From assembly GCA_002591745.1 (NCBI GenBank), contig PDLQ01000006.1, positions 1 to 64,000 of the forward strand: DNA of 64,000 bases. The letters run 5' to 3'. Below the pieces are notes generated by a model. That model was given only the letters and a program-made list of their open reading frames with translations, was not told the DNA's origin and made no database searches. The position numbers and the translations under genes were made by a program. Position 1 is the stretch's first letter. Each line of letters starts with the position of its first letter. Source of the DNA: Lewinellaceae bacterium SD302. GTDB lineage: Bacteria > Bacteroidota > Bacteroidia > Chitinophagales > Saprospiraceae. Below, in pieces: positions 14,557 to 23,277 of this stretch.

Positions 14557-15759
14557 ATGAAAAACCTATTGCAGCATATCTGGATAATAATCATTGCTAC
14601 TTTGTTAGTCCTGCCTGCCTGTACTTCCGTAGAGAAACTGGTGGATCAGGGCAACTACGAAGAAGCTATTGAAAAGGCCCGTCGTCACCTGAGCGGCAAG
14701 AAGAAGCCCAACCCCAAGTACATTTACGCGCTGCGAGATGCCCTGGAGGCTGCCAATGATCGCGACCTACGCTACGCGGACCGTTTGAAATCCCGTGGCA
14801 GCAGTACGGACTGGGCCAAAGTATTCAGTACTTACGACCAGATAGACCGCCGTCAGGAAGGGGTGCGCAGTTTGCTGCCACTGGTAGACAAACACGGAAT
14901 CAACACAGAAGTTAAATTCGTCAAGATCGCCGGTCTATTAGCGGATAGCCGTAATAAAGCTGCTGCTCAGGCTTATGATGAGGGTATGGCTAAACTGGAA
15001 CTTGGTCGCAGGGGTAACAAAGCCCAGGCTCGTGATGCTTACCGCGCCTTTGGAGAGACCCGTCGCTTCCTGAACGATTATCGTGATGCTGCGGCTCGTC
15101 AGCGGGAGGCTGAGGAACTGGGAATCGTCTACGTTACGGTTAAGGTAGAAAACGAGACCCGCGCGTTTCTGCCAGCTGGTCTGGAAAGAGAACTGCTGCG
15201 CGTCGATACCCGTCGGCTGGATGATCAGTGGAGGCGTTACCATCTGGGGACAGAGGCCGGCATTGACTACGATTTCGAAGCCAGATTGGCGCTCAATGGA
15301 GTAAACGTAAGCCCGGAGCGGGTAACCGAGCGCAGTTTCATCGAAAGTAAGGAGATCACCGACGGTGAGGAATATGTTCTGGATGACAATGGTAATGTAG
15401 CCAAAGACAGCCTGGGTAATGACATTACCCGCCCTCGTCGGATCACCATTCAAGCCAATATTTTGGAAGTATACCAGAGCAAGCAAGCTGTCATCAGTGG
15501 TGAGTTACGCTTGTACCAGATCGGTAGCCGCCAGATCGTCGAACGCCGTAGTCTTACCGCCGAAGCGCTATTCGAAAATTACGCCAGTACCTACCAGGGT
15601 GATCGCCGGGCCCTGAGCAGCCAGACGAGAAATCGCCTGGGCAATCAACCCGGCCCTTTCCCGACCAACGAGAACCTGATTCTTCAGGCTGCCGATCGCC
15701 TCAAGCCATTACTGTTGGAAGAACTAGCCCGCACGGATGTAACATATTTCGCGCGTTAA
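14557..15759 (+). CDS. Lipoprotein of unknown function with an N-terminal helical (TPR-like) region
   Basis: 400 residues. MKNLLQHIWIIIIATLLVLPAC is a lipoprotein signal with the lipid-bearing cysteine at about 22. Residues 30-190 are helical and charged ('VDQGNYEEAIEKARRHLSG' is TPR-like, and helices with many Arg/Ala follow). The rest is beta-rich with 'IVYVTVKVENET' and a long 'RRITIQANILEVYQSKQAVISGELRLY' segment. I do not recognise the family. It looks like a Bacteroidota-specific cell-envelope lipoprotein. The hydrophobic core of the signal peptide is encoded by a copy of the 19-bp element. A strong terminator follows the gene. Confidence 0.6.
   Translation: MKNLLQHIWIIIIATLLVLPACTSVEKLVDQGNYEEAIEKARRHLSGKKKPNPKYIYALRDALEAANDRDLRYADRLKSRGSSTDWAKVFSTYDQIDRRQEGVRSLLPLVDKHGINTEVKFVKIAGLLADSRNKAAAQAYDEGMAKLELGRRGNKAQARDAYRAFGETRRFLNDYRDAAARQREAEELGIVYVTVKVENETRAFLPAGLERELLRVDTRRLDDQWRRYHLGTEAGIDYDFEARLALNGVNVSPERVTERSFIESKEITDGEEYVLDDNGNVAKDSLGNDITRPRRITIQANILEVYQSKQAVISGELRLYQIGSRQIVERRSLTAEALFENYASTYQGDRRALSSQTRNRLGNQPGPFPTNENLILQAADRLKPLLLEELARTDVTYFAR
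14592..14610 (-). repeat. Dispersed 19-bp element, copy 8 (inside a signal peptide)
   Basis: CATTGCTACTTTGTTAGTC, read in frame as ATT GCT ACT TTG TTA GTC (IATLLV) within the lipoprotein signal. Confidence 0.75.
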
Positions 15760-15810
15760 CCATTAATCCGGTCTCTTTTAAACACCTATGATTTGCCCTT
15801 TGAAGTTTTG

Positions 15811-15840
15811 GCCGCCCCGTACTGACGGGGCGGCTTTTTT
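15811..15840 (+). terminator. Strong intrinsic terminator
   Basis: GCCGCCCCGT - ACTG - ACGGGGCGGC followed by TTTTTT: a 10-bp GC-rich perfect stem, a 4-nt loop and a U-tract, 51 bp after the lipoprotein stop. Confidence 0.95.
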
Positions 15841-15932
15841 ATGGGGCCACCTTCAATGCACTTGCGACAAAAGTCATCCTCTCATAAATATCTATCTTTC
15901 CTGACATTTTGCGCGAAACGTCAAACTACAGG

Positions 15933-17654
15933 ATGGGCACTACTAAAGATTTCCAACAGTTTAAAGATTTGGAAGAAGAGCAATTACCAGTTGCCGAGCA
16001 TAAATTACATGATTGGACGCATTTCGCGGGCTTATATGCTGCGGAGCACGTTGCGGCAACGGAATTCGTCATTGGGGCGACCTTCGTGGCACTCGGTGCC
16101 AAAACGATGGATATCATCCTCGGTCTTTTGATCGGAAATATCCTCGCCGTATTGAGTTGGCGCTTCATCACCTCACCCATTGCAGTCGATACGCGTTTAA
16201 GTCTTTATACTTATTTGAATAAGATTGCGGGCGACTCTATGACTCAGTTATACAACTGGGCCAATGTCGTCATTTTTTCGGTGATTTCGGCGGCGATGAT
16301 AACAGTCTCTGCTACGGCGGTTCGCTTCGCTTTCGATATTCCTGCTCAGCTCAATTGGTACCCCACTAATGTCTGGTTTGTGCTGATTGTCTTGGCCGTG
16401 GGTATCGTGGTAGTCTCCATCGCGCTCTATGGTTTTAATGCCGTTTCTGAGTTCTCGGGCCTCTGTGCACCCTGGCTTTTTGTGATGTTTACAAGTGGTG
16501 CCATGGTGCTCCTTCCCGCTTTGTCCCTGGACATTTTGGGTAAAACCTTGCCAGTTGGCTGGAGCGACCTTTTGGTCCTTGGCGACCAGAGTATCTGGAC
16601 AGGAATTAACAGTGACGGAGCCCCGGGAATCGGTTTGGTTGAAGTTATTGGCTTTGGTTGGGCTGCCAATACCATCACCCATTTTGGCCTGGTTGATATG
16701 GCCCTCTTACGGTTTGCTAAAAAGAAAAATTACGCGTATGCCTCCAGCACCGGCATGATGTTTGGTCATTACGTGGCATGGATCGCTGCTGGAATCATGG
16801 GCGCGGGTGCGGCCGTTATTTTAGGAAAGTCCATTGTGGAACTTGACCCGGGTGATGTAGCTTATTATGCCCTCGGGTGGTCTGGTTTCGTAATCGTAAT
16901 AGTCGCAGGTTGGACGACCGCAATCACCAACTTGTACCGAGCAGGATTGGCGGCACAAGCCATCTTCTATAACCATTCCCGGAAGAAAACGACCATAGTA
17001 GTCGGTTTGGTTACTGTGGTCATTGCCTGTTTTCCATTTGTATTTTCACAAATTCTGCCTTTGCTTACTTACGCCGGACTGCTAGTCGTTCCCGTCGGGG
17101 CTATTGTGTTTGCAGAACACCAGATTTTTCCTAAAATCGGCTATACGCGTTACTGGTCTTCGTACCGTAAACTGACCTTTAGTCTGCCGGCCATAGCATC
17201 CTGGGGCTTAGGCCTGGTTTTCGGATTTGGTCTGCAGGCTTTGGATATAATTTCTTTTTACTATTTGTTTATTCCTACGTGGTTTTTCACCATGGTGGTC
17301 TATACCTTGCTTGCGGCCCGTTACGGGGCAAAGGAAAAGTATCTTAAGGAGAAAAAGGAAGAACAATTGCGAGATGAGTCCATCAAGCGTTTTCAAGCGC
17401 AGCAAGCAATGGAAGAGGCGGAGAATATCATCGATAACTCCCTGTTGTCCAAAGGAGTAAGGTTCATAGCGATTTCGGCCCTAATCGCTATTCTATTCTT
17501 AGCTGGAAATGTTCTGTTTGGAAGCGCTACCGAGGCTGATTATATCGAGAACCGAGAACTATTTTACACTTATGCCTTCGTCTGTACCCTAACTTATTTT
17601 GCTCTTGCCTACTGGGCGCTGGTACGCGAAAAATCAAAAATAGCAACACGCTAA
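15933..17654 (+). CDS. NCS1-family (purine-cytosine permease-like) transporter
   Basis: 573 residues with about twelve hydrophobic segments between residues 30 and 570, an inner-membrane transporter. The N-terminus is hydrophilic, then 'AAEHVAATEFVIGATFVALGAKTMDIILGLLIGNILAVLSW', which is the first helix pair of the NCS1/cytosine permease fold. 'GFGWAANTITHFGLVDMALLRF' and 'GWTTAITNLYRAG' correspond to later substrate-site helices. Known NCS1 substrates are nucleobases, hydantoins and related compounds. The stop codon overlaps the ATG of a mannitol dehydrogenase-family gene (TAATG), so the real substrate may be a polyol or uronate-type compound (inference). A C-terminal charged helix (470-505) precedes the last two helices. 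ATG 15933 is preferred over TTG 15909. Confidence 0.75.
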   Translation: MGTTKDFQQFKDLEEEQLPVAEHKLHDWTHFAGLYAAEHVAATEFVIGATFVALGAKTMDIILGLLIGNILAVLSWRFITSPIAVDTRLSLYTYLNKIAGDSMTQLYNWANVVIFSVISAAMITVSATAVRFAFDIPAQLNWYPTNVWFVLIVLAVGIVVVSIALYGFNAVSEFSGLCAPWLFVMFTSGAMVLLPALSLDILGKTLPVGWSDLLVLGDQSIWTGINSDGAPGIGLVEVIGFGWAANTITHFGLVDMALLRFAKKKNYAYASSTGMMFGHYVAWIAAGIMGAGAAVILGKSIVELDPGDVAYYALGWSGFVIVIVAGWTTAITNLYRAGLAAQAIFYNHSRKKTTIVVGLVTVVIACFPFVFSQILPLLTYAGLLVVPVGAIVFAEHQIFPKIGYTRYWSSYRKLTFSLPAIASWGLGLVFGFGLQALDIISFYYLFIPTWFFTMVVYTLLAARYGAKEKYLKEKKEEQLRDESIKRFQAQQAMEEAENIIDNSLLSKGVRFIAISALIAILFLAGNVLFGSATEADYIENRELFYTYAFVCTLTYFALAYWALVREKSKIATR

Positions 17655-19147
17655 TGAAAACACCCGTAGAACTTAATCAGAAAAACTTACAACAAATAGG
17701 AAATCTGTTGCCGGTGCCTGACTATGATCATTCTTTGATTAGATCAGAGATAGTACACATCGGCGTTGGCGGATTTCACAGAGCGCACCTGGCTTACTAT
17801 TTACACTTATTGAAAAATATTGGCGGGGCCCTTGATTGGGGAATCTGTGGAATCGGTTTACGCCAAGCGGACCGTAAACTACATCGCATTTTCAAAGCAC
17901 AAGATCACCTTTACACGCTGATCGTTAAACACCCCGGCGGGAAAATAGAGCCGGAAGTCATCAAAACTATCTTTGATTTCAAGCTGGGCACCGAAAATCC
18001 TGAACAAGTAATCGAGCGCATGGCTGCAGCCGATACTAAAATCGTTTCATTGACGATAACTGAAGGAGGTTACAATTTCAATGCTAATACGGGAGAATTC
18101 AATTTTGACGATCCCGACGTTCAACACGAGCTAAATAACCCGGATGATCCGAAAACCGTATATGGCTTTCTGACTGTAGCCTTAAAGAGGCGACGTGATA
18201 AAGGCTTGGCCGCTTTCACCTTGCTCTCTTGTGATAATATTGAGCATAACGGCCACATGCTCAGAAAGATGCTGCTCTCTTTTGCTGAGGCACAAGACGC
18301 TGATTTGGCCAAATGGATTGCCCGGGAGGTCAGTTTTCCGAATAGCATGGTCGACCGCATTACACCCATGACTACTCCGGAAGACATTGAAATTCTAGCC
18401 AGAAACTTCGGTGTGCAAGATGCCTGGCCTGTCACCTGTGAGCCCTTCATACAATGGGTGGTAGAGAATAATTTTTCTAATGGTCGCCCAGCTTTTGAAA
18501 AGGTGGGCGTACAATTCGTACCCGACGTAGCTCCCTACGAGAAAATGAAGCTACGGATGCTTAATGCCGGTCATTCCGTTCTGGGGCTTTTAGGAGCGCT
18601 TAATGGCCACCTAACGATCGATGCTTGCGTAGAAGACGAACTCTTTGCTTCCTATCTATGTGAATTCCTGAAGAAGGAAGCTATCCCCGTTTTAGGGGAG
18701 ATCGAAGGCATCGATCTAACGGATTATATTAATAGTTTGCTCGAACGTTTCTCAAACCCTAACATTAAGGATAGCGTCAGTCGTATTTGCGCGGAAAGTT
18801 CTGCCAAATTGCCTAAGTTTTTGATCGCGACGATCCATGAAAATTTAGCCGGTGGCGGCAGCATCAAATTTGCCACGTTGGTTATAGCAGCTTGGTGTTA
18901 TTATAGTGATAAACAAGCAGACGAAAACGGGCAACCACTTGAAGTAAAGGATGCCATGAAAGAACAACTGCACCAAGCTGCTAAACAAACTACAATCGAC
19001 CCCTTAGCTTTTATAAAGCAGAAATCCATATTTGGGAACCTAGCTGAAAACAAGCAATTTACAGAGTTGTATTCCAAGATGGTAAGAAGTATCTATGCAG
19101 ATGCCAATATTAAAAAAGATATGATTGATGTGATGTCTACAAAGTAA
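17654..19147 (+). CDS. Mannitol dehydrogenase-family protein (polyol / fructuronate reductase type)
   Basis: 497 residues, matching mannitol 2-dehydrogenase and UxuB-like enzymes (about 480-500). The N-terminal domain begins 'IVHIGVGGFHRAHLAYYLHLL', the NAD-binding opening of this family. The catalytic signature KLRMLNAGHSVLGLLG (Lys, Asn and His in K-x5-N-x2-H spacing) lies near residue 300. 'VDRITPMTTPEDI' is also conserved. These enzymes interconvert a polyol and a ketose (mannitol/fructose) or a uronate pair. The start overlaps the permease stop by one base, which implies translational coupling and a shared substrate. Mannitol would fit a bacterium that also carries alginate lyase genes, since both come from brown algae, but the substrate is not proven here. 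Confidence 0.85.
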   Translation: MKTPVELNQKNLQQIGNLLPVPDYDHSLIRSEIVHIGVGGFHRAHLAYYLHLLKNIGGALDWGICGIGLRQADRKLHRIFKAQDHLYTLIVKHPGGKIEPEVIKTIFDFKLGTENPEQVIERMAAADTKIVSLTITEGGYNFNANTGEFNFDDPDVQHELNNPDDPKTVYGFLTVALKRRRDKGLAAFTLLSCDNIEHNGHMLRKMLLSFAEAQDADLAKWIAREVSFPNSMVDRITPMTTPEDIEILARNFGVQDAWPVTCEPFIQWVVENNFSNGRPAFEKVGVQFVPDVAPYEKMKLRMLNAGHSVLGLLGALNGHLTIDACVEDELFASYLCEFLKKEAIPVLGEIEGIDLTDYINSLLERFSNPNIKDSVSRICAESSAKLPKFLIATIHENLAGGGSIKFATLVIAAWCYYSDKQADENGQPLEVKDAMKEQLHQAAKQTTIDPLAFIKQKSIFGNLAENKQFTELYSKMVRSIYADANIKKDMIDVMSTK

Positions 19148-19190
19148 GAGCTTGTTTAATCCTTAATTTTACGTCCAATCAATAAATCCA

Positions 19191-21116
19191 GTGCCCCCTA
19201 ACCCCATCACGCACCGCATTTACGACTTCCTCAAGGAAATCCCCCCCTTCAGCTACTTGGATAAGGAGGTCATTCTGCAATTGTGCGAACGGGTGGAAGT
19301 ACAGTACCACAGCAAGGGGGCGCGAATTTTCGAGAAGGGAGAACAGCCCCGTGAACGCTTTTTTGTTATTCGGGAAGGGGCGGTTGATCTCCAGGACCTA
19401 ACCGGGGAAGAGCCTGTGTTGATCGAACATTGTGGAGAAGGGGAGCTTTTCGGCATTCGTCCCTTACTGGCCGAAGACGCCTATCAATTACGGGCCGTTA
19501 CCGCCGAAGACACCTTACTCTACGCTATCCATTCCGACGGAATTCGCGAACAGTTGGATGACTATCCGAAAGTAAGTTTCTACCTCGCCAGTGTAATGGC
19601 CAGAGGGAGAGGCAATCGTGCGGAAAGACTGATTCATAAAAATCAAATTAATCCGATCTCCGGCGGCCTTCTGGAACTACAAGCTATTCACCGGGCTAAA
19701 CCGGCGGTTACCTGTGCACCGAATCTTCCTACCTTCGAGGCTGCGGAAATAATGACCGAAGAAGACGTAAGTTACATTGTCGTTGTGGACGAAAAGCGGC
19801 ATCCATTGGGCATCCTTACCGACCGCGATATCCGCCGCAACATCGCTACGGGCGTTTTCGGTCGAAAAAGATTGATCAAGGATGTGATGACCACACCGGT
19901 CGTCTGCGTCCCTCCGGAACTGTCCATCGCTGAAATCCAGATCGCCATGGTGAAGTACGAGATTTATCACCTAGCGGTAACGGAGGACGGGACAATGAAT
20001 AGTCCGATCAATGGACTCATCTCCGAGCAGGATCTACTCGTATTACACGGTAACAATCCGGCAGTCTTGGTCCGAGAAATATCACGGTCATTGACTGGTG
20101 GCTATTTGCGCGAACTCCGGGAGCGAGCAGAGGTTTTACTACGTCAATACCTTGAGCAAGAAGTCAGTATTTCCTACATCACGACAATTATGACGGAGAT
20201 AAATGACGAGATCATACGACGTTGCGTGGAACTTAGTATCCAGGAACTGGTTACGGAAGGCCGGGGAGAGCCGCCCCGAAATTTTTCATGGATGTGCCTG
20301 GGCTCCCAGGGTAGGGGAGAGCAGCTATTAAGAACCGATCAGGATAGTGCCCTGGTCTATGAAAACGACGCGGACGACAATGAAGAATCCGCCAGCGTAA
20401 AAGCTTACTTTCTCGATTTAGCCGAAAGAACAACCGAAAAACTCTACGCGGTCGGTTACGATTACTGCTCTGGCAATATGATGGCCAGCAACCCGAGTTG
20501 GTGCCAGTCGGTTAGTGGCTGGAAAGATGTATTCAGCCGTTGGATGGACGATCCCAGTCAGGAAAATATTCTCAACGTATCCGTATTTTTCGATTTCCGT
20601 TGCGTCTTCGGTACAGCGGGCCTGACCGACGAACTTACCGATCACATTTTCCACAATATCGAACACACGGGAATATTTCGAAATTTTCTGGCCCGCGCCG
20701 CCCTCCAAAATCCTGCTCCATTAACTTTTTTCCGAAATTTTATGGTGGAACGCAGTGGAGAGCATAAAGACAGTTTCGACCTAAAAGCCAGGGCAATGAT
20801 GCCTCTGACGGACGCTGCTCGTATCCTGATTCTGACTGCCAAGCGCGGTGGCATTAACAACACTATTCGCCGCTTTCAGGCTTTGGCAGAATTGGAACCT
20901 CAGAATGCCGAAGTATACCAAAATGCCGCGGATGCTTACGAAACCCTGATCCGCCTGCGTGCATTAATCGGCCTGCGCCGTGGCGATAATGGCCGATACA
21001 TCAAACCTGGTGAGTTGACTCGATTACAAAGAGTATTGTTGAGGAATACCTTTACGCCCGTCAGCGATATTCAGGAACTGATTGAAGTAAGGTTCCAACT
21101 TAATTTCATTCGTTGA
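19191..21116 (+). CDS. CNB-CBS-DUF294 putative nucleotidyltransferase/regulator
   Basis: 641 residues with a GTG start. Domains in order: a cyclic-nucleotide-binding-like beta-barrel (about 15-135, 'GARIFEKGEQPRERFFVIREGAVDL'), two CBS domains (about 170-290, 'GILTDRDIRRNIATG' and 'NGLISEQDLLVLHG'), and a DUF294 nucleotidyltransferase-like domain (about 330-470) with 'CLGSQGRGEQLLRTDQDSALVY', whose GSxGRxE and DxD pattern resembles GlnD/GlnE transferases. A DUF294 C-terminal helical domain ends the protein. The family is often found beside a DnaQ-like exonuclease and acetate/solute symporters and is thought to control transport or metabolism. Here the partner exonuclease follows after 2 nt and a permease lies upstream. 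Confidence 0.9.
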   Translation: MPPNPITHRIYDFLKEIPPFSYLDKEVILQLCERVEVQYHSKGARIFEKGEQPRERFFVIREGAVDLQDLTGEEPVLIEHCGEGELFGIRPLLAEDAYQLRAVTAEDTLLYAIHSDGIREQLDDYPKVSFYLASVMARGRGNRAERLIHKNQINPISGGLLELQAIHRAKPAVTCAPNLPTFEAAEIMTEEDVSYIVVVDEKRHPLGILTDRDIRRNIATGVFGRKRLIKDVMTTPVVCVPPELSIAEIQIAMVKYEIYHLAVTEDGTMNSPINGLISEQDLLVLHGNNPAVLVREISRSLTGGYLRELRERAEVLLRQYLEQEVSISYITTIMTEINDEIIRRCVELSIQELVTEGRGEPPRNFSWMCLGSQGRGEQLLRTDQDSALVYENDADDNEESASVKAYFLDLAERTTEKLYAVGYDYCSGNMMASNPSWCQSVSGWKDVFSRWMDDPSQENILNVSVFFDFRCVFGTAGLTDELTDHIFHNIEHTGIFRNFLARAALQNPAPLTFFRNFMVERSGEHKDSFDLKARAMMPLTDAARILILTAKRGGINNTIRRFQALAELEPQNAEVYQNAADAYETLIRLRALIGLRRGDNGRYIKPGELTRLQRVLLRNTFTPVSDIQELIEVRFQLNFIR

Positions 21117-21118
21117 AT

Positions 21119-21838
21119 ATGGAGGGCTATAACTACAAAGGTGGCTGGTTCTCTGGCTTTTTCAGGGGCAAAAAGCGTCAACGGGGCATCAATCCTGACT
21201 GGCCATTATGGTACCAGAATTATGCCAGGCAGATACAATATTATGAAGATGGCACCATTAGTGACGAGATCACCTTCACCATCTTCGATACGGAAACTAC
21301 CGGATTTGATTTAAAGAAGGATCGCCTCCTGAGTATTGGTGCCGTGAAGGTGAAGGCAAACCGGCTGAACCCAAATCTGGTATTTTCCCGCTTCCTCCGA
21401 CCCGCCGCAGCCAATAACGCCAGTAATCCAGTAGCTATCCACGGACTAATTCCTGATTCTGATCAACGATCTTACCACGGAGAAGCCGCTGTGATCAGGG
21501 ATTTTCTGCAGTTCGTCGGTTCAGATGTGTTAGTAGCCCATCACCTCGGCTTCGATCAGGGCATGATCAATCAGTCGCTCAAAAGGCTGGGATGCGGTAA
21601 GATGTTGAACCCGGCCGTCGATACGGCCATCATTGCCCGCAGACTTTCACCGGCCGGATACTGGAGCCCCCAGGATACCTATACCCTGGACCTTTTAGCA
21701 CGCCGCCATAACATCCCGCTTAGCGATCGCCATACAGCGGTAGGAGACAGCTACATTACCGCCCAGTTGTTTATGAAGCTCAGCGGCAAACTAGCGGCCC
21801 GCAGGGGAAGAAAACTAATGTTGGACGATCTCATTTAA
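21119..21838 (+). CDS. DnaQ-like 3'-5' exonuclease
   Basis: 239 residues. The DEDDh exonuclease motifs are clear: ExoI 'FTIFDTETTGFDL' (Asp and Glu), ExoII 'LVAHHLGFDQGMIN' and ExoIII 'DRHTAVGDSYITAQLFMKL' (His and Asp). It resembles the epsilon proofreading subunit of DNA polymerase III, but the N-terminal 55 residues (WFSGFFRGKKRQRGINPDW) are those of the small stand-alone exonucleases paired with DUF294 proteins. ATG 21119 follows the upstream stop by 2 nt, so the two are co-translated. Its role in that pair is unknown. Confidence 0.85.
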   Translation: MEGYNYKGGWFSGFFRGKKRQRGINPDWPLWYQNYARQIQYYEDGTISDEITFTIFDTETTGFDLKKDRLLSIGAVKVKANRLNPNLVFSRFLRPAAANNASNPVAIHGLIPDSDQRSYHGEAAVIRDFLQFVGSDVLVAHHLGFDQGMINQSLKRLGCGKMLNPAVDTAIIARRLSPAGYWSPQDTYTLDLLARRHNIPLSDRHTAVGDSYITAQLFMKLSGKLAARRGRKLMLDDLI

Positions 21839-21855
21839 AAAAACCTCACATAGCT

Positions 21856-22668
21856 TTAAGGCAAAAAAGTAGCCAAAGCGCCCTCCATTTTAACTTGTAG
21901 AACTTTTGCCGCTACCCCCGCAGCTTCGGCAAAATCCTCACCGTCACTGGCATAGATGATTCCCCGACTGCTATTTACCAACAAGCCGCAATGATCATTC
22001 ATGCCATGACGGCATACTGCTTGCAAATCACCCCCCTGAGCACCGATACCGGGGACCAGGAAAAAATGATCGGGTACTATTTTACGTAGTTCGGCGAAAT
22101 ACTCGGGGTGAGTAGCCCCACAAACGTACATGAGTTGATCCGGCGAGCCCCATTCCGCTGCTTTTCGCATCACCGTCTCGTATAGTGGTTGTTGGCTGTT
22201 TTGATCACGCATTAGCTGAAAATCCTGGCTGCCGACGTTACTGGTCAGGGCCAGCAAAATGACCCACTTTCCAGGAAAATCAAGAAAAGGTTGCACGGAG
22301 TCACTGCCCATATAAGGGGCAATCGTAATAGCATCGGCCCCCCAAATTTCGAAAGCCGCGCGGGCGTATTGCCGGCTGGTATTGCCGATGTCTCCTCTTT
22401 TTGCATCCGCGATCACCAGGTGGTCATCACCGATGTAGTCGATCGTTTCCTTCAGGATTGTCAGGCCATCCAGGCCCAGGGCTTCGTAAAAAGCAGTATT
22501 GGGTTTGTAGGCCACGCAGTAATCCCGCGTAGCGTCAATGATTGATTTATTGAAACCCAGGACGTCTCCTTCCAGGTAATCTGGCATTCGGTCGATTACC
22601 GGATCCAGGCCTACGCAGAGGAATGATTTTTTGCGCTTGATGGCGTCGAATAGTTCACTACGGTTCAT
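21856..22668 (-). CDS. pyrF: Orotidine 5'-phosphate decarboxylase
   Basis: 270 residues, the longer type-2 form of PyrF. It converts OMP to UMP, the last step of de novo pyrimidine synthesis. 'FLCVGLDPVIDRMPDYL' opens the barrel, VIADAKRGDIGNT carries the catalytic Lys-Asp set, 'LALTSNVGSQDF' and 'FFLVPGIGAQGGD' bind the phosphate, and 'NSSRGIIYAS' supplies the Arg. It is the last gene of the minus-strand series, 48 bp after the GyrI-like lipoprotein. Convergence with the exonuclease gene leaves only 17 bp between the stops. Confidence 0.95.
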   Translation of the reverse strand: MNRSELFDAIKRKKSFLCVGLDPVIDRMPDYLEGDVLGFNKSIIDATRDYCVAYKPNTAFYEALGLDGLTILKETIDYIGDDHLVIADAKRGDIGNTSRQYARAAFEIWGADAITIAPYMGSDSVQPFLDFPGKWVILLALTSNVGSQDFQLMRDQNSQQPLYETVMRKAAEWGSPDQLMYVCGATHPEYFAELRKIVPDHFFLVPGIGAQGGDLQAVCRHGMNDHCGLLVNSSRGIIYASDGEDFAEAAGVAAKVLQVKMEGALATFLP

Positions 22669-22716
22669 GGGGTGAAGGTAATCACTGGACCTAACGTCCC
22701 CAACGCTTACGGTTCA

Positions 22717-23277
22717 TTAATCTGCGATCGGGTAGATAACGCGGGTACGGAAAGCCGACTCAGGAACACCATTGACCGGCCCGGCGTGATATTCTTCAAT
22801 CGAAGGGATCGCCGGCTTCAGCTTTTGCAGTTTAAATTGAGCTTCCAGGGCATAATGAACAGCCCCCAGGCCAGTATAAGGCCCCGTCAGGTCGGCGGCA
22901 AAAGCCTGTCCGGCGGGTAGCGTAAGTGGTACATATCCTTTCAGGGTGGTACCGGGTTCAACGGGTAGTGCTACCGCAGCGTCCCCCATACCCGCCTCCG
23001 TATCCCAGCGATAAAAGAGTCCGGTGACCGGCCCGGTAGTCTTGATTTTCGCGGCCACCGCCGCTTCTACCAGGGCTTTGGATTCAATTCCGAAAAATCC
23101 GGTCATATTATCTAACGGCAGTTGCTCTCGAAATACCAGGTAAGTTCGTTCGGGCAGATCGATCAATTCGGGGTCCACATCAACGATTTTTTCCTTAACC
23201 ACCGCTGATTCAGCCGGGGGATTGGAACAAGCCATCAGTAAGACAAGCACAAGGAACAAAGGATTCTTCAGCATCAA
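22717..23277 (-). CDS. Lipoprotein with a GyrI-like small-molecule-binding domain
   Basis: 186 residues. MMLKNPLFLVLVLLMACSNPP is a lipoprotein signal with cysteine at about 17. The remainder fits the GyrI-like/AraC effector-binding fold: 'ERTYLVFREQLPLDNM', 'KIKTTGPVTGLFYRWD', 'GDAAVALPVEPG', 'LTLPAGQAFAADLTGPY' and 'FRTRVIYPI'. Lipid-anchored versions exist in Bacteroidota without assigned function. The start codon overlaps the stop of the giant SprB-like gene upstream (ATGA), which suggests co-transcription. The double ATG leaves the exact start ambiguous by one codon. Confidence 0.6.
   Translation of the reverse strand: MMLKNPLFLVLVLLMACSNPPAESAVVKEKIVDVDPELIDLPERTYLVFREQLPLDNMTGFFGIESKALVEAAVAAKIKTTGPVTGLFYRWDTEAGMGDAAVALPVEPGTTLKGYVPLTLPAGQAFAADLTGPYTGLGAVHYALEAQFKLQKLKPAIPSIEEYHAGPVNGVPESAFRTRVIYPIAD

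Noticed and set aside
21866-21885. GGCAAAAAAGTAGCCAAAGC at the end of pyrF as a 19-bp element
   Set aside because: The core is broken by extra A's and the codons encode the normal PyrF C-terminus.
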